Below are positions 9,201 to 17,372 of a stretch of DNA of 64,000 nucleotides, piece after piece. The stretch is taken from NCBI GenBank assembly GCA_046757465.1, contig JBHHYH010000001.1, positions 1-64,000 on the forward strand, in the 5' to 3' direction. The position numbers and the translations under genes are program-made. Each line of letters starts with the position of its first letter. Position 1 is the stretch's first letter. This stretch comes from Scalindua_A sp046757465 (GTDB lineage: Bacteria; Planctomycetota; Brocadiia; Brocadiales; Scalinduaceae). The notes under the pieces were generated by a model that was not told the DNA's origin, did not search any database, and was given only the letters and a program-made list of their open reading frames with translations.

Positions 9201-9598
9201 ATTTGCCTGATGATTATATCCCTGACACAAAGATAAAGATGGAAATATATAGGAAGATAAATCGTATATCTTCTAATCGTGAGGTGAAGGAAATAGAAAA
9301 GGAACTTGTTGATAGATTTGGTCCAATACCTCATCCGGTCAAGAATTTATTAGTTGAAAGTGAAGTCAGAATAGCGGCTCAAGCTTCTAATATCCGTTCA
9401 CTTGTGCGGGTGAATGGTAGCATTATATTTCAAATTGAAAATTTAAAGGAGGCGGAATCATTTTTCAGGAATGCGAAAAGGCTTATAAGAGTGGTGGATA
9501 ACGATGAGTTGCACCTTGTTTTACCTAGAAAGAAGATGTCGCCTGAAGATTCAGTAGATTTTCTTAAAAATTTGTTAAACTCAAATTCAAATTTGTAG
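6248..9598 (+). CDS. mfd: Transcription-repair coupling factor
   Basis: A 1116-residue Mfd ATPase, close to the usual 1100-1200. It removes RNA polymerase stalled at DNA lesions and recruits UvrA. Domains in order: UvrB-homology region (about 20-350), CarD-like polymerase-interaction domain (about 450-520, LEKGDYVVHVSYGIARFLG), DNA translocase with Walker A GDVGFGKTE (near 602), DEEQRFG Walker B (near 707), TATPIPRTL, ESGLDIP and QLRGRVGR motifs, and the C-terminal TRCF domain (about 990-1090). A palindromic element at 7202-7232 is translated around residue 323 in the poorly conserved N-terminal region. The start ATG has only a weak ribosome site. It may be co-transcribed with the SurA-like gene 18 bases downstream. 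Confidence 0.97.
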   Translation: MKKLLKLIQKNEKYKQVVNDLLSGKDCYIHGLWGSSAAYLIASLASNRSLSGRREILFITPTIEDAEEVFEDTNIFLSGNTILFPVSEDMFLAESQLDNQAYVQQLNILHRLLNNEDGSKSTARITIVPIQALLQQVPRPEMIEQNILTIKIGQEHKQELILNWLTEGGFERTSIVELPGEFSLRGGIIDIFPYSGEMPYRIEFFGDEVVSIRMFNAETQMSENEVNECQILAPCNTILHRGLDVQTNTEGVSNGVINTLIDYVPEGSWIVFKEFEKIENKAKSIINNLKFSDEALSFDHIVKSCREFTKISLSSLTFACLLADTHRQERKNTHSFDIKSSDLFDNDVNNSIKRVEEINLSHDRTIIFCNNQAEEQRFRELLSGSDSQQEISGKRASSNHVEFHIGHLNYGFLFEDISAAFLTHHEIFRRYQVRREPKKRLLRTRAIDTFLDLEKGDYVVHVSYGIARFLGMQMLSDDDGSGRWGEFLVLEFAEGAKMYVPATKIELVQKYICGSDHKPKLSKIGKRTWERKKQIVEEAVRDVASALLSMQALREAKRGIAYPRDTEWQRKFESEFIYQETDDQLQVAEEIKKDMESSRPMDRLVCGDVGFGKTEIAIRAAFKAVMYGKQVAVLVPTTILAQQHYRTFSERMVDYPINVDVLSRFKTRREQKEILQNLQDGKTDIVIGTHRLIQKDVIFKDIGLVVIDEEQRFGVEHKEKLKKLRETVDVLTLTATPIPRTLHMSLLGIRDVSSLNIPPQERQSILTRLIRYNPEIIRKAIIFELNRDGQVYFVHNRVKDINRIADIIAKIVPEAEITVAHGQMPERTLEKKMNDFVSGKSDILVSTTIIESGLDIPNVNTIFINHSDAFGLADLHQLRGRVGRYKHRAYTYLLLPKDRPVTPEAEKRLKAIVDFSELGAGFKIAMRDLEIRGAGNIIGIEQHGHIEAVGYEMFCRLLEISIRKARNEPVPVYKVVHIDLNLESYLPDDYIPDTKIKMEIYRKINRISSNREVKEIEKELVDRFGPIPHPVKNLLVESEVRIAAQASNIRSLVRVNGSIIFQIENLKEAESFFRNAKRLIRVVDNDELHLVLPRKKMSPEDSVDFLKNLLNSNSNL
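7202..7232 (+). repeat. In-frame palindromic element inside mfd
   Basis: GCCTGTCTGC, 11 variable bases, CACAGGCAGG, the same 31-base layout as 1496-1526 in cobU but read in a different frame relative to the gene. It contributes roughly the residues ACLLADTHRQE, in a region where Mfd proteins vary. Confidence 0.6.
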
Positions 9599-9616
9599 AG
9601 AGAGAGGGGCATATAC

Positions 9617-10591
9617 TTGAAATTTCTAAGATGGGCTTTCTTTTTTTTCATATTGCAGTTATTTTGTTCGTATCAAACAAGTGCTGACAATCTGAATGCA
9701 GTACGGGTTGTTGTAAATGGTGAGATAATTACAGAATTTGATATAAGAAAACGAATAGCTGAGGCTTTTCAGATAGCCGGAGAAAAATATCAAGGTGTAG
9801 AATTCCAACGGAAAAAGCGCGAGATAATGTCTGGTGCCATTGAAGAATTAATTGATAGAAAGATACTTGTGCAGGAGGCAAAGAAGGTAATACTTTCAGA
9901 CCCAGAAAAAGCACAGGAGATTGAAAAGAACCTTGATTCATTTGTTAAAGGTGCTGTAGATGAGGTTGGTTCTCTTTACAAATTTTATGAGTTAGCACAT
10001 AAGCAAGGAATTAATCCCCTTAAAAAAAGGGCAGAATTAAAGGAAGATTTGATGGTTGATGTAATATTGCGTGAGAATGTTTATAGAAAAATAGTAATTA
10101 CACCAAAAGACATGAAACGTTACTACCAAGACAATATTGATGAGTTTTCCGGAGAGAGAAAGTTAAGCTTTAGGCAGATATTGATAAAGTATTCTGGATA
10201 CAAAACAAAAGAAGAAGCAAAATCTGTGGCAGAGAAGGTCTTAAGTAGATTAAAAGATGGGGAGGAATTTGAGGTTATAGCAAAAGAACACTCGCAAGGT
10301 CCACATGCTTATAAAGGAGGCCTGTGGGAATTTGATGAAGTAAGGGATTTTAGGAAAGATCTCGTTGCCATTGTATCTAAGCTAAAGGGAGATGAAATAA
10401 GTCAAATAATAGAGACCTCTATAGGTTGTCATATATTTAAGATAGGAGAAATAGTTCCGGCTAAGACAACGTCCTTTCAGCAGGCACAGGGTGAAATCTA
10501 TAATACGCTATTTCGAGAGAAGTTCCTTAAACAGAAAAGAAAATATTTACAAGAATTGAAAAGAGATGTTGTAATTAAGAGATATTATTAA
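9617..10591 (+). CDS. SurA-like peptidyl-prolyl cis-trans isomerase
   Basis: A 324-residue exported parvulin. An N-terminal signal sequence (about residues 1-24, hydrophobic FFFFILQLFCSY then SAD) is followed by a SurA_N-type chaperone region starting at RVVVNGEIITEFDIRKR. A single PpiC/parvulin rotamase domain lies at about 175-275 (RQILIKYSG..., GGLWEF, IFKIGE). It probably assists folding of outer-membrane or periplasmic proteins. The start is TTG at 9617 with a GAGAGGGG site about seven bases upstream; the next in-frame starts would cut the signal peptide. It follows mfd closely and its 3-prime end overlaps the convergent tyrS by 4 bases. Confidence 0.85.
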   Translation: MKFLRWAFFFFILQLFCSYQTSADNLNAVRVVVNGEIITEFDIRKRIAEAFQIAGEKYQGVEFQRKKREIMSGAIEELIDRKILVQEAKKVILSDPEKAQEIEKNLDSFVKGAVDEVGSLYKFYELAHKQGINPLKKRAELKEDLMVDVILRENVYRKIVITPKDMKRYYQDNIDEFSGERKLSFRQILIKYSGYKTKEEAKSVAEKVLSRLKDGEEFEVIAKEHSQGPHAYKGGLWEFDEVRDFRKDLVAIVSKLKGDEISQIIETSIGCHIFKIGEIVPAKTTSFQQAQGEIYNTLFREKFLKQKRKYLQELKRDVVIKRYY

Positions 10592-11823
10592 TTTACCCGT
10601 CCGACAGGGTCATCCGGGCGGACGAGAATCTTTGCAAACCTACGCTTTCCTACCCGTAATATCATACCGTTTTTCACATCTATTTCTTGTGTTGGATCAG
10701 TTAATTTATTATTGTCGATACTTACACCCCCCTGTGTGATTAACCTTCTTGCCTCTCCGTTAGTGGCAGCAAAGCCATAATCTACCAACAATTTTACTAT
10801 CCATATCTTATGATTTTTACATTCGCTGGAGGGAAGCTTCACGTGGGGAATATTGTCTGGAAGTTTATGTTCTTTATGAACTCTGTCAAATTCCTCTGCC
10901 ACCTTTTCAGCTATCTCATTGTCGTAATATCGACTGACTATGGCTTTCCCAAGATTAGCCTTTGCCTGACGGGGATGAGCTTTTAATATCTCTTCTGTTT
11001 CTTCTAAAGATATGTCAGTTGCCAGCTCAAAGTACTTACGCATCAGGCTATCATCTATAGACATTGTTTTACCGAAGATTTCTCTTGGTTCTTCGTATAT
11101 GCCTATGTAGTTGTCCAGGCTTTTGCTCATCTTCTTATTTCCATCAATTCCTTCGAGTAGGGGAGTCGTAAGCGCCACCTGTGGTTCCATGTTCCTATCT
11201 CTCTGGAGATCACGGCCGACAAGTAAGCTGAAGATTTGGTCTGTGCCACCAATTTCTATATCGCTTTTTACCATTATTGAATCATATCCCTGCATTAGTG
11301 GATAAATAAATTCATGTAGGCTTATGGGAATTCCAGAATTATATCTTTTTGTGAAGTCATCTCTCTCCAGCATCCTGGCTACGGTCATTTTAGAGGCTAA
11401 TGTTATCATGTCAATAAATTTCATTTTCATGAACCATTTACTGTTGTAGAGAACCTCAGTCTTTTTTAAATCCAATATCTTTCCTAATTGATTTAAATAA
11501 GTTTTGGTATTTTTCACTATTTCTTCATGTGAGAGTTGAGGTCGTGTCTTATTTACGCCAGAGGGATCACCCACAATTGCAGTGTAGTCTCCAATTATAA
11601 GTACTGCTGTATGTCCAAGTTCCTGAAAGTTGCGCAACTTGTGGATTGGAATGGCATTTCCAATATGGATGTCTGGTGCAGTCGGGTCAAGGCCTAATTT
11701 AACACGTAGAGGTTTCTTGGCCTTTATTGATCTATCAAGTCTTGCAATGAGCTCTTCTTCACTAACCAGATCAACAATACCACGTTTAATTATCTTTAGT
11801 TGTTCTTCAGTACTATTAAACAT
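10588..11823 (-). CDS. tyrS: Tyrosyl-tRNA synthetase
   Basis: A 411-residue class I aminoacyl-tRNA synthetase that charges tRNA-Tyr. Seen: the HIGH-type motif in DPTAPDIHIGNAIP (about residues 47-60), KMSKSLDNYIG near 232, and a C-terminal S4 RNA-binding domain from about 345 (ATNGEARRLITQGGVSID). The KMSKS form and length fit the TyrZ-like subclass. Convergent with the SurA-like gene. A hairpin repeat lies just upstream at 11832-11889. Confidence 0.96.
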   Translation of the reverse strand: MFNSTEEQLKIIKRGIVDLVSEEELIARLDRSIKAKKPLRVKLGLDPTAPDIHIGNAIPIHKLRNFQELGHTAVLIIGDYTAIVGDPSGVNKTRPQLSHEEIVKNTKTYLNQLGKILDLKKTEVLYNSKWFMKMKFIDMITLASKMTVARMLERDDFTKRYNSGIPISLHEFIYPLMQGYDSIMVKSDIEIGGTDQIFSLLVGRDLQRDRNMEPQVALTTPLLEGIDGNKKMSKSLDNYIGIYEEPREIFGKTMSIDDSLMRKYFELATDISLEETEEILKAHPRQAKANLGKAIVSRYYDNEIAEKVAEEFDRVHKEHKLPDNIPHVKLPSSECKNHKIWIVKLLVDYGFAATNGEARRLITQGGVSIDNNKLTDPTQEIDVKNGMILRVGKRRFAKILVRPDDPVGRVN

Positions 11824-11831
11824 ATATTGTT

Positions 11832-11889
11832 CCTGCCCGTCCCCCCATAGCTTCCTTGCGTAAGCTAGGAATGGGGGCTGTCAAGCAGG
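11832..11889. repeat. Nested hairpin repeat upstream of tyrS
   Basis: CCTGC (11832-11836) pairs with GCAGG (11885-11889), CCCCCAT (11842-11848) with ATGGGGG (11871-11877), and TAGCTT with AAGCTA inside. The C-run/AGCTT.../G-run form is shared with the hairpin at 35496-35542. Confidence 0.55.
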
Positions 11890-11912
11890 CATCTCAAAGG
11901 TGAAATCAAAAA

Positions 11913-12707
11913 CTAATTCACAGCTATATAACCTTTCAAGAGATGTTTAAATGAAATTAAGAAAGCTAATGTAGCAGTATTGTGGAAAATATGAATGGTT
12001 ATTGGCGCTATTAACGACCCTGTTTTTTCATAAAGATAAGCTAATAAAAGTCCCAGAATAAATATCTGTAAAAATACATAGGCATTCAAATGGACTATCG
12101 CAAAAAGCAATCCACTGATAAAGATAGCTTTTAGTTTGCCAAAACTATTTCTTACGGCAGGTTGAATGAATCCCCTAAAAAGAAGTTCTTCTATAACAGG
12201 TGCAGCCAATATGCCAAAAAAAAACATGAAAGTAAGTACTCCTAATGACTCTTCTTCTAAAACCCTTTTAAGAATTTCTTGTTGTTCGGGCGGTATGCCA
12301 AATATTCTTGAAATGAAATCTACTAAAAAGCCAGCTAATACTATAAACGGGAGTACTATGAAATAATGTTTGAGGCCGAACTTCACGTCGTTTTTCCAAT
12401 TGCTGCTTGTAAATCCCAAAGACGTTATGGGTAGACCGTATTTCGACCGGATAATGTAAAAAACATAAAAGCAGGTTAAAATATTTATAAATAGTGACAA
12501 ACTAAGAATGACAGTATTTTGGTTGAATAAATCTAATAAGTTTAGTCCGAGTACGAGATTCGTAATCTTCAAAAGAACAGGTATTCCAACCTGCATCATG
12601 AAGAAGAAAAATAGAAAAACCTTGAATATATCTTTTAAATTCCATCGTATGTTTTCAATCCCTTTCTCATTAATTTCTTCTTTTAAGATGCTTTTGAAAT
12701 TAATCAT
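11913..12707 (-). CDS. CPBP-family intramembrane metalloprotease
   Basis: A 264-residue polytopic membrane protein of the CAAX protease/bacteriocin-processing (Abi/CPBP) family. The signature EELLFRG is at about residue 172 (EExxxR), followed by FAIVHLNAYVF and a C-terminal HIFHNTATLAF; the two glutamates and these histidines would bind the catalytic zinc. About six to eight hydrophobic segments are visible. The substrate is unknown; related proteins cleave prenylated or other membrane peptides. It begins the downstream part of a possible minus-strand operon with the GcvH-like gene (10 bp gap) and thpR (1 bp gap). Confidence 0.85.
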   Translation of the reverse strand: MINFKSILKEEINEKGIENIRWNLKDIFKVFLFFFFMMQVGIPVLLKITNLVLGLNLLDLFNQNTVILSLSLFINILTCFYVFYIIRSKYGLPITSLGFTSSNWKNDVKFGLKHYFIVLPFIVLAGFLVDFISRIFGIPPEQQEILKRVLEEESLGVLTFMFFFGILAAPVIEELLFRGFIQPAVRNSFGKLKAIFISGLLFAIVHLNAYVFLQIFILGLLLAYLYEKTGSLIAPITIHIFHNTATLAFLISFKHLLKGYIAVN

Positions 12708-12717
12708 ATTTCATAAA

Positions 12718-13110
12718 TTACTTTCTCTTTTTAATGCTTTTCTTATATTCTTCATACTCATCTTCATCCATAAGGCTATCTAATTGCTCGACGTCAAGCA
12801 TCCTGACTTTAATAAACCAACTATTACCGAAGGGATTTTTTTGTAACGTTCTCAATTTATTAGCCAAGTCTGTATTTACCTTTATTACTCCGCCACTAAT
12901 AGGTGCGATCAGATCAGATATTACATCGATAGATTCTATCTCACCATAAGAAATGCCGGAAATAACCTCATCTCCAACTTTTGGTAAACTAAGGTCAATA
13001 AGATCACCAATTTCGTCTATAAGATAATCAGTTACCCCGACGGTTGCGATTTTTCTTTTAAATTTAATCCAGTTATGGTTTGGAGAATATTTAAGATTTT
13101 CTGATTTCAT
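12718..13110 (-). CDS. GcvH-like protein lacking the lipoyl lysine
   Basis: A 130-residue protein that aligns well with glycine-cleavage H protein: HNWIKF, ATVGVTDYL, DLSLPKVGDEV, then GEIESIDVISDLIAPISG. In GcvH the motif is ESVKAASD and the lysine carries lipoate. Here the equivalent residue is aspartate 62 (codon GAT, checked in the DNA), so the protein cannot be lipoylated at the normal site. The C-terminus has an unusual DEDEYEEYKKSIKKRK tail. No gcvT, gcvP or lipoyl ligase is nearby. It is tightly linked to thpR upstream and the CPBP gene downstream. Function unknown: perhaps a regulatory or structural lipoyl-domain relative. Confidence 0.85.
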   Translation of the reverse strand: MKSENLKYSPNHNWIKFKRKIATVGVTDYLIDEIGDLIDLSLPKVGDEVISGISYGEIESIDVISDLIAPISGGVIKVNTDLANKLRTLQKNPFGNSWFIKVRMLDVEQLDSLMDEDEYEEYKKSIKKRK

Positions 13111-13111
13111 C

Positions 13112-13675
13112 TTAACCTATCGTGAAGTTTTTTAATCTTGTATAAACTGACCCCTTTGGAGTCAGTTTGCTTTGCATCAAAGAGATATGGTTTACCTTTT
13201 CTTGGCCAAAGAAATATCCTACGCCAGAGTTTAAAGCATTTATAAGTTTGGGTATGTTTTTCCGTGATTTTATTCTACCAAGTGTGATGTGCCCCACATA
13301 TTTTTTAGATTCTCTCCTTATACCGAGTCCTTCAATTCCTTTGTCAAGCATTTCGAAAATTTTCAAAAGGTTACTTCCTTTATCCTGTGCACAAACAAAT
13401 ATTACACGAGGCCTATTTAAAGATGGAAATGCACCAACGTTTTCTATATTTATATCGAAAGGACGTAAACATGAAGCAGCGTCATTAATTATCTTATTCA
13501 GAGCAGGAAGAATGTTTTCTTCTATATGTCCAAGGAATTTTAAAGTTAAATGTATATTTTCACAAGCAACCCACTTAACATCTGCATCGATTTTTTTTGG
13601 TTGAGTTAAAAATTCAGACAGTCTGTTCTTTATTTCTTCGTTGATTTCTATTGCAACAAAAGCCCTGATAGTCAT
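13112..13675 (-). CDS. thpR: RNA 2',3'-cyclic phosphodiesterase (LigT/ThpR family)
   Basis: A 187-residue 2H phosphoesterase. The two catalytic HxT motifs are visible as HLTLKFLG (about residue 44) and HITLGRIK (about 130). The N-terminus TIRAFVAIEI is typical. ThpR opens 2',3'-cyclic phosphate ends of RNA and has in-vitro 2'-5' ligase activity; its cellular substrate is unclear. It is separated by one base from the GcvH-like gene and by 8 bases from gltX, so all belong to one minus-strand transcription unit. Confidence 0.9.
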   Translation of the reverse strand: MTIRAFVAIEINEEIKNRLSEFLTQPKKIDADVKWVACENIHLTLKFLGHIEENILPALNKIINDAASCLRPFDINIENVGAFPSLNRPRVIFVCAQDKGSNLLKIFEMLDKGIEGLGIRRESKKYVGHITLGRIKSRKNIPKLINALNSGVGYFFGQEKVNHISLMQSKLTPKGSVYTRLKNFTIG

Positions 13676-13683
13676 TTAAAATT

Positions 13684-14997
13684 TCACAAGAAGGTATTTA
13701 TTGCATGGTCCAGGCGCTTAAGTGTTTTTTCCTTGCCTAAAAGTTCTAAGGTCTCAAAAATTCCTGCACTTGCACCCTTTCCAATAACTGCTACTCTTAT
13801 CGGTTGAGCTAATTTACCAAAGCCAATCCCGTGTTCTGTAGCAATTGCCCGTAAACAAGTCTCCAGTTCTTCTACAGAAAAACTCTCAATCTCCTTTAAT
13901 CTCTTATAGGCATCTCTCAACAAAGAGGAAACACCATCTTTCTTAAAGAATTTCTCAATGGTAACACTATCATAAACAACTTTATCAGAAAAGAAAGGAG
14001 ATGTTTGTGTTATGAAATCTGATAATGTTTTTAATCTCTCTTTATATAATTCCGCTAATTTATACAGCCATTCGTCTGAAATCGACTCAGTATCAAAACC
14101 CGCTTTTTCGATATATGGGTATAATTTTTCAGTGAGACTTTTAGTGGGCATATCCATTATATACTTACCGTTCATCCAATCAAGTTTTACATTATCAAAA
14201 CGTGCACTCGTTTTGTTAACCCGTTTCAGAGAAAACTTTTCGATCATCTCCTGCCTGGTTAGAAACTCCTGGTCATCCCCCGGTGACCAACCAAGAAGTG
14301 CAATAAAATTAATTATTGCCTCTGGCAAATAGCCTCTTTCGTGATATTCAGTAACGGACGTTGCCCCGTGACGCTTACTTAAACGAGTGCCATCTTCACC
14401 AAGAATCATAGGGATGTGTGCAAATTTGGGTATATCAAAACCCAAAGCTTTGTAAAGGGCAATTTGCCTTGGTGTGTTTGATATGTGGTCATCTCCCCTA
14501 ATCACATGTGTTATCTCCATTACCCCATCATCAACGACACATGCAAAATTATACGAAGGAAAACCATCTGCTTTTTGTATTACAAAATCTTCAATTAGGG
14601 ATGTATCAAAGCTTATGTTTCCATGTATCAAATCATCAAAATCTATAGTGCCCTCCTTAATCTTAAAACTAACTGCTCTTCCTTTTTCCGGGTCATCAAC
14701 ATGAAACGCATTACCTTCCTTCAACATTTTATCTACATGTTCTTGATAAATGTTAAGCCTGTTACTTTGATAGTATGGCCCCTCATCCCAGTCTAATCCT
14801 AGCCATGTTAAACTATCCAGGATTGTTTGTGTTGCCTCTTTGGAGGAACGCAACTGATCAGTATCTTCAATCCTTAATATAAATTTTCCATCATGATGCC
14901 TGGCAAATAACCAGTTATAAAGAGCCGTTCTTGCACCACCTATATGTAGAAAGCCTGTTGGACTGGGTGGAAATCTTACCTTTACTTTTGATTCCAT
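13684..14997 (-). CDS. gltX: Glutamyl-tRNA synthetase
   Basis: A 437-residue class I synthetase, slightly shorter than the usual 460-490. HIGH motif in TGFLHIGGARTALYN (about residues 14-28), the LSKRHGA (KMSKS-type) motif near 210, and a C-terminal anticodon-binding region. No GatCAB genes are in the window, so it is not possible to say whether it is discriminating. It leads a minus-strand run gltX-thpR-gcvH-like-CPBP protease. The ATG start immediately precedes the conserved VRFPPSPTG. Confidence 0.96.
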   Translation of the reverse strand: MESKVKVRFPPSPTGFLHIGGARTALYNWLFARHHDGKFILRIEDTDQLRSSKEATQTILDSLTWLGLDWDEGPYYQSNRLNIYQEHVDKMLKEGNAFHVDDPEKGRAVSFKIKEGTIDFDDLIHGNISFDTSLIEDFVIQKADGFPSYNFACVVDDGVMEITHVIRGDDHISNTPRQIALYKALGFDIPKFAHIPMILGEDGTRLSKRHGATSVTEYHERGYLPEAIINFIALLGWSPGDDQEFLTRQEMIEKFSLKRVNKTSARFDNVKLDWMNGKYIMDMPTKSLTEKLYPYIEKAGFDTESISDEWLYKLAELYKERLKTLSDFITQTSPFFSDKVVYDSVTIEKFFKKDGVSSLLRDAYKRLKEIESFSVEELETCLRAIATEHGIGFGKLAQPIRVAVIGKGASAGIFETLELLGKEKTLKRLDHAINTFL

Positions 14998-15059
14998 TTA
15001 TTTTATCTCTTAAATTATAATTCTTAAGCTAACGAAGAAATTGTCAGGTACCCATTGTG

Positions 15060-16076
15060 CTATAAAAGTCCAGTCTTCTCATCAAACCCAAACATTATAT
15101 TCATATTTTGTACTGCCTGTCCAGAAGCACCTTTGGTTAAGTTGTCTATACTAGATAGAATTATAGCACGTCCATCCACTACCCTTACCGCAATTTCACA
15201 GAAATTTGTATTGACGACATCCTTGGTCTTCGGAAGTTTAAGATCTGTTTTGATTCGAACAAAAGGTTCTTTTGAATAAAAATCATTAAATATAATATTG
15301 ATTTCTTCATCAGAGATTTTTTTCCTCATTTTAGCGTATATCGAACACAAAATACCCCTGTTCATCGGAACCAAATGTGGTGTGAAGCACACTGAAGCAT
15401 TTGACTTACCAATTAAAGAAAGTATATTTTCAATTTCCGGTGTATGTCTGTGTTCTCCTACATTATAGGCTTCAATGTTTTCATTGCATTCAAAATAATG
15501 AGTTCCTTCCTGGGGTTCACGCCCTCTCCCGGATATTCCTGATTTCGCATCGATAATTATGTCGTCTGTGTAAACGTAATCATTTATAATTAACGGAGCT
15601 AAACCAATGATTGCGGAGGTAGGATAACATCCGGGATTTGCAACTAAAGTTGCATTTTTAATCTTTTCCCTGAATATCTCAGGAAGTCCATAAATTGCCG
15701 TTTTTAATCCTGATGGGTCTGTATGTTTTACCTTGTACCATCTTTCGTATGTTGACTTCTCGCTAAATCTGTAATCTGCGCTTAAGTCTACCACTTTTAT
15801 CCCCATATCCAGATATTTTGGAACATATTGCATAGAGATTGTAGGCGGAAGTGCAACAAAAACCATATCTACGTTTTTCGGTACATCCTTTTCTCTTAAT
15901 CGTGAGCAGGGCATGTCAAATGTTTTCGCTAAAACCGGGAAAACGTCGGAAATTTTGATATTGGCTTCCCTTCTAGTACCAAGATACGCGATTTCCACAT
16001 CAGGATGTCGTAATAAGATCTTTATTAATTCCAGACTTGTGTATGCAGTAGCTCCAATAATTCCAATCTTTATCAA
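15060..16076 (-). CDS. argC: N-acetyl-gamma-glutamyl-phosphate reductase
   Basis: ArgC, the NADPH-dependent reductase of the third arginine-biosynthesis step. Seen: the nucleotide-binding N-terminus IKIGIIGATAYTSLEL, the catalytic cysteine in NPGCYPTSAI (near residue 150), and HRHTPEIE. I chose the TTG at 16076, giving 338 residues starting MIKIGIIGA, because GGAG sits 7 bases upstream and the family starts here. An ATG at 16148 would add 24 atypical residues. No other arg gene is nearby. Confidence 0.93.
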   Translation of the reverse strand: MIKIGIIGATAYTSLELIKILLRHPDVEIAYLGTRREANIKISDVFPVLAKTFDMPCSRLREKDVPKNVDMVFVALPPTISMQYVPKYLDMGIKVVDLSADYRFSEKSTYERWYKVKHTDPSGLKTAIYGLPEIFREKIKNATLVANPGCYPTSAIIGLAPLIINDYVYTDDIIIDAKSGISGRGREPQEGTHYFECNENIEAYNVGEHRHTPEIENILSLIGKSNASVCFTPHLVPMNRGILCSIYAKMRKKISDEEINIIFNDFYSKEPFVRIKTDLKLPKTKDVVNTNFCEIAVRVVDGRAIILSSIDNLTKGASGQAVQNMNIMFGFDEKTGLL

Positions 16077-16344
16077 CAATTTTCTCCATTTTTTAAGGTT
16101 AAAATCATCATAACTTGTTAAGACATCGTAACTTTTGAATAATAACAATCCTGTGGGTAAACGTCAATTGCAAAATTAATCCTGTACATTTTAACTGTGA
16201 AGTGTAATAGATTGTATCCGGATATGAGCAACGATGTGACAAAGTTGGAAAAGGAATGCTAAAGTTCCTTAAATCGCGAGATGTAGAAATATTATTAAAG
16301 TTTGTATGATTATGAGGATATTGTCAGATATACACAGGTTGTAA

Positions 16345-17193
16345 CTATTCAGTTTTCTTTCTAATTTTCCAAATTATGAGTCCAAAGAATGCTACTACGC
16401 AGAGCCACATTTGTGTTGCGAAAATATAACCGCAAGTACAAATTAATATTTTGTTTATGCCTGATTTGCTCCATTTTTCTTTAATATAAACCCATGGCCT
16501 TGCAGTGGTTTTATATACTTTTTTCTTATACTTTTTAACATACACACGTGGTTTTACTTTCTTTGTTTCTTTCATATACCCCTTGAAAATTGTTTGAGAT
16601 TCATCTCCCTTAACACTTTTTCTTTCAACCGGCTTCTTCTTAAGCTCTCTTATGATTTCCTCCTGCACTTTTGTTTCTTTAGGTTTCCTTTCAATTGCCT
16701 TCTTCTGCAGTAGGGTCTTTCTTTTAGTTTTAACAACTCTGTCTTTCTTTACCTCTCTTACGGCTTCACTTTTTTTCCTTGTTGGAGTTTTTACAATGCT
16801 CTTTTCTCCCCGCGTCAACTTTCTGAATATCTCTTTTTCCTTTTCGGCAGCACGTGTCATCCCCAGTTTGCTATAAGCCAGCGACAATGAATAATGTACC
16901 TTTGGATAGTCCGGATTTATCTTGATAGCGTTCATATATATTTTAACAGCTTCATCGTACTTTGCCTTACAATAATATGTATTCCCTAATCCATACATGG
17001 CATAAACATGATTAGGCTTTAATTCCAATGCCTTTTTAAACTGTTCTCCCGCTTGATCATATTTGCCCTGTTTATAGTATTCAATACCCTTATTGTAGTA
17101 TTGAGAGAACTTACCTTGACCATAAGACGTAGCCGCAAGAGATGTCAAGAGGAAAAGGATAAGTAGCATTTGGGAAATCAAAAACTTTCTCAT
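16345..17193 (-). CDS. Exported TPR-repeat protein with C-terminal membrane anchor
   Basis: A 282-residue protein. An N-terminal signal-like segment (residues 1-25) is followed by three TPR units (about 30-130: YYNKGIEYYKQGKYDQAGEQ, YAMYGLGNTYYCKAKYDEAV, PKVHYSLSLAYSKLGMTRAA). Then comes a very basic Lys/Arg/Thr-rich linker (about 130-235) and a C-terminal hydrophobic segment from about residue 246 (GYIFATQMWLCVVAFFGLII). This suggests a periplasm-facing scaffold tethered to the membrane. No enzymatic motif is seen. The TPR units are confident; the partner is unknown. The convergent or upstream neighbours do not clarify its role. Confidence 0.75.
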   Translation of the reverse strand: MRKFLISQMLLILFLLTSLAATSYGQGKFSQYYNKGIEYYKQGKYDQAGEQFKKALELKPNHVYAMYGLGNTYYCKAKYDEAVKIYMNAIKINPDYPKVHYSLSLAYSKLGMTRAAEKEKEIFRKLTRGEKSIVKTPTRKKSEAVREVKKDRVVKTKRKTLLQKKAIERKPKETKVQEEIIRELKKKPVERKSVKGDESQTIFKGYMKETKKVKPRVYVKKYKKKVYKTTARPWVYIKEKWSKSGINKILICTCGYIFATQMWLCVVAFFGLIIWKIRKKTE

Positions 17194-17372
17194 TTTGAAA
17201 TTTACCTAAAAACTTTTCATTAAATTTAATTTATGGCTCTTCAATTAATTCTGAAACTGAATTCATAAGATATCTTATAATATCAATTTTATCAGACGTT
17301 TGGTGTGATATCAAGGTATAAAGGCAAAAATTGGTGTCCTGAATGGAAAATCCTATACGTTCTATTAAATGA

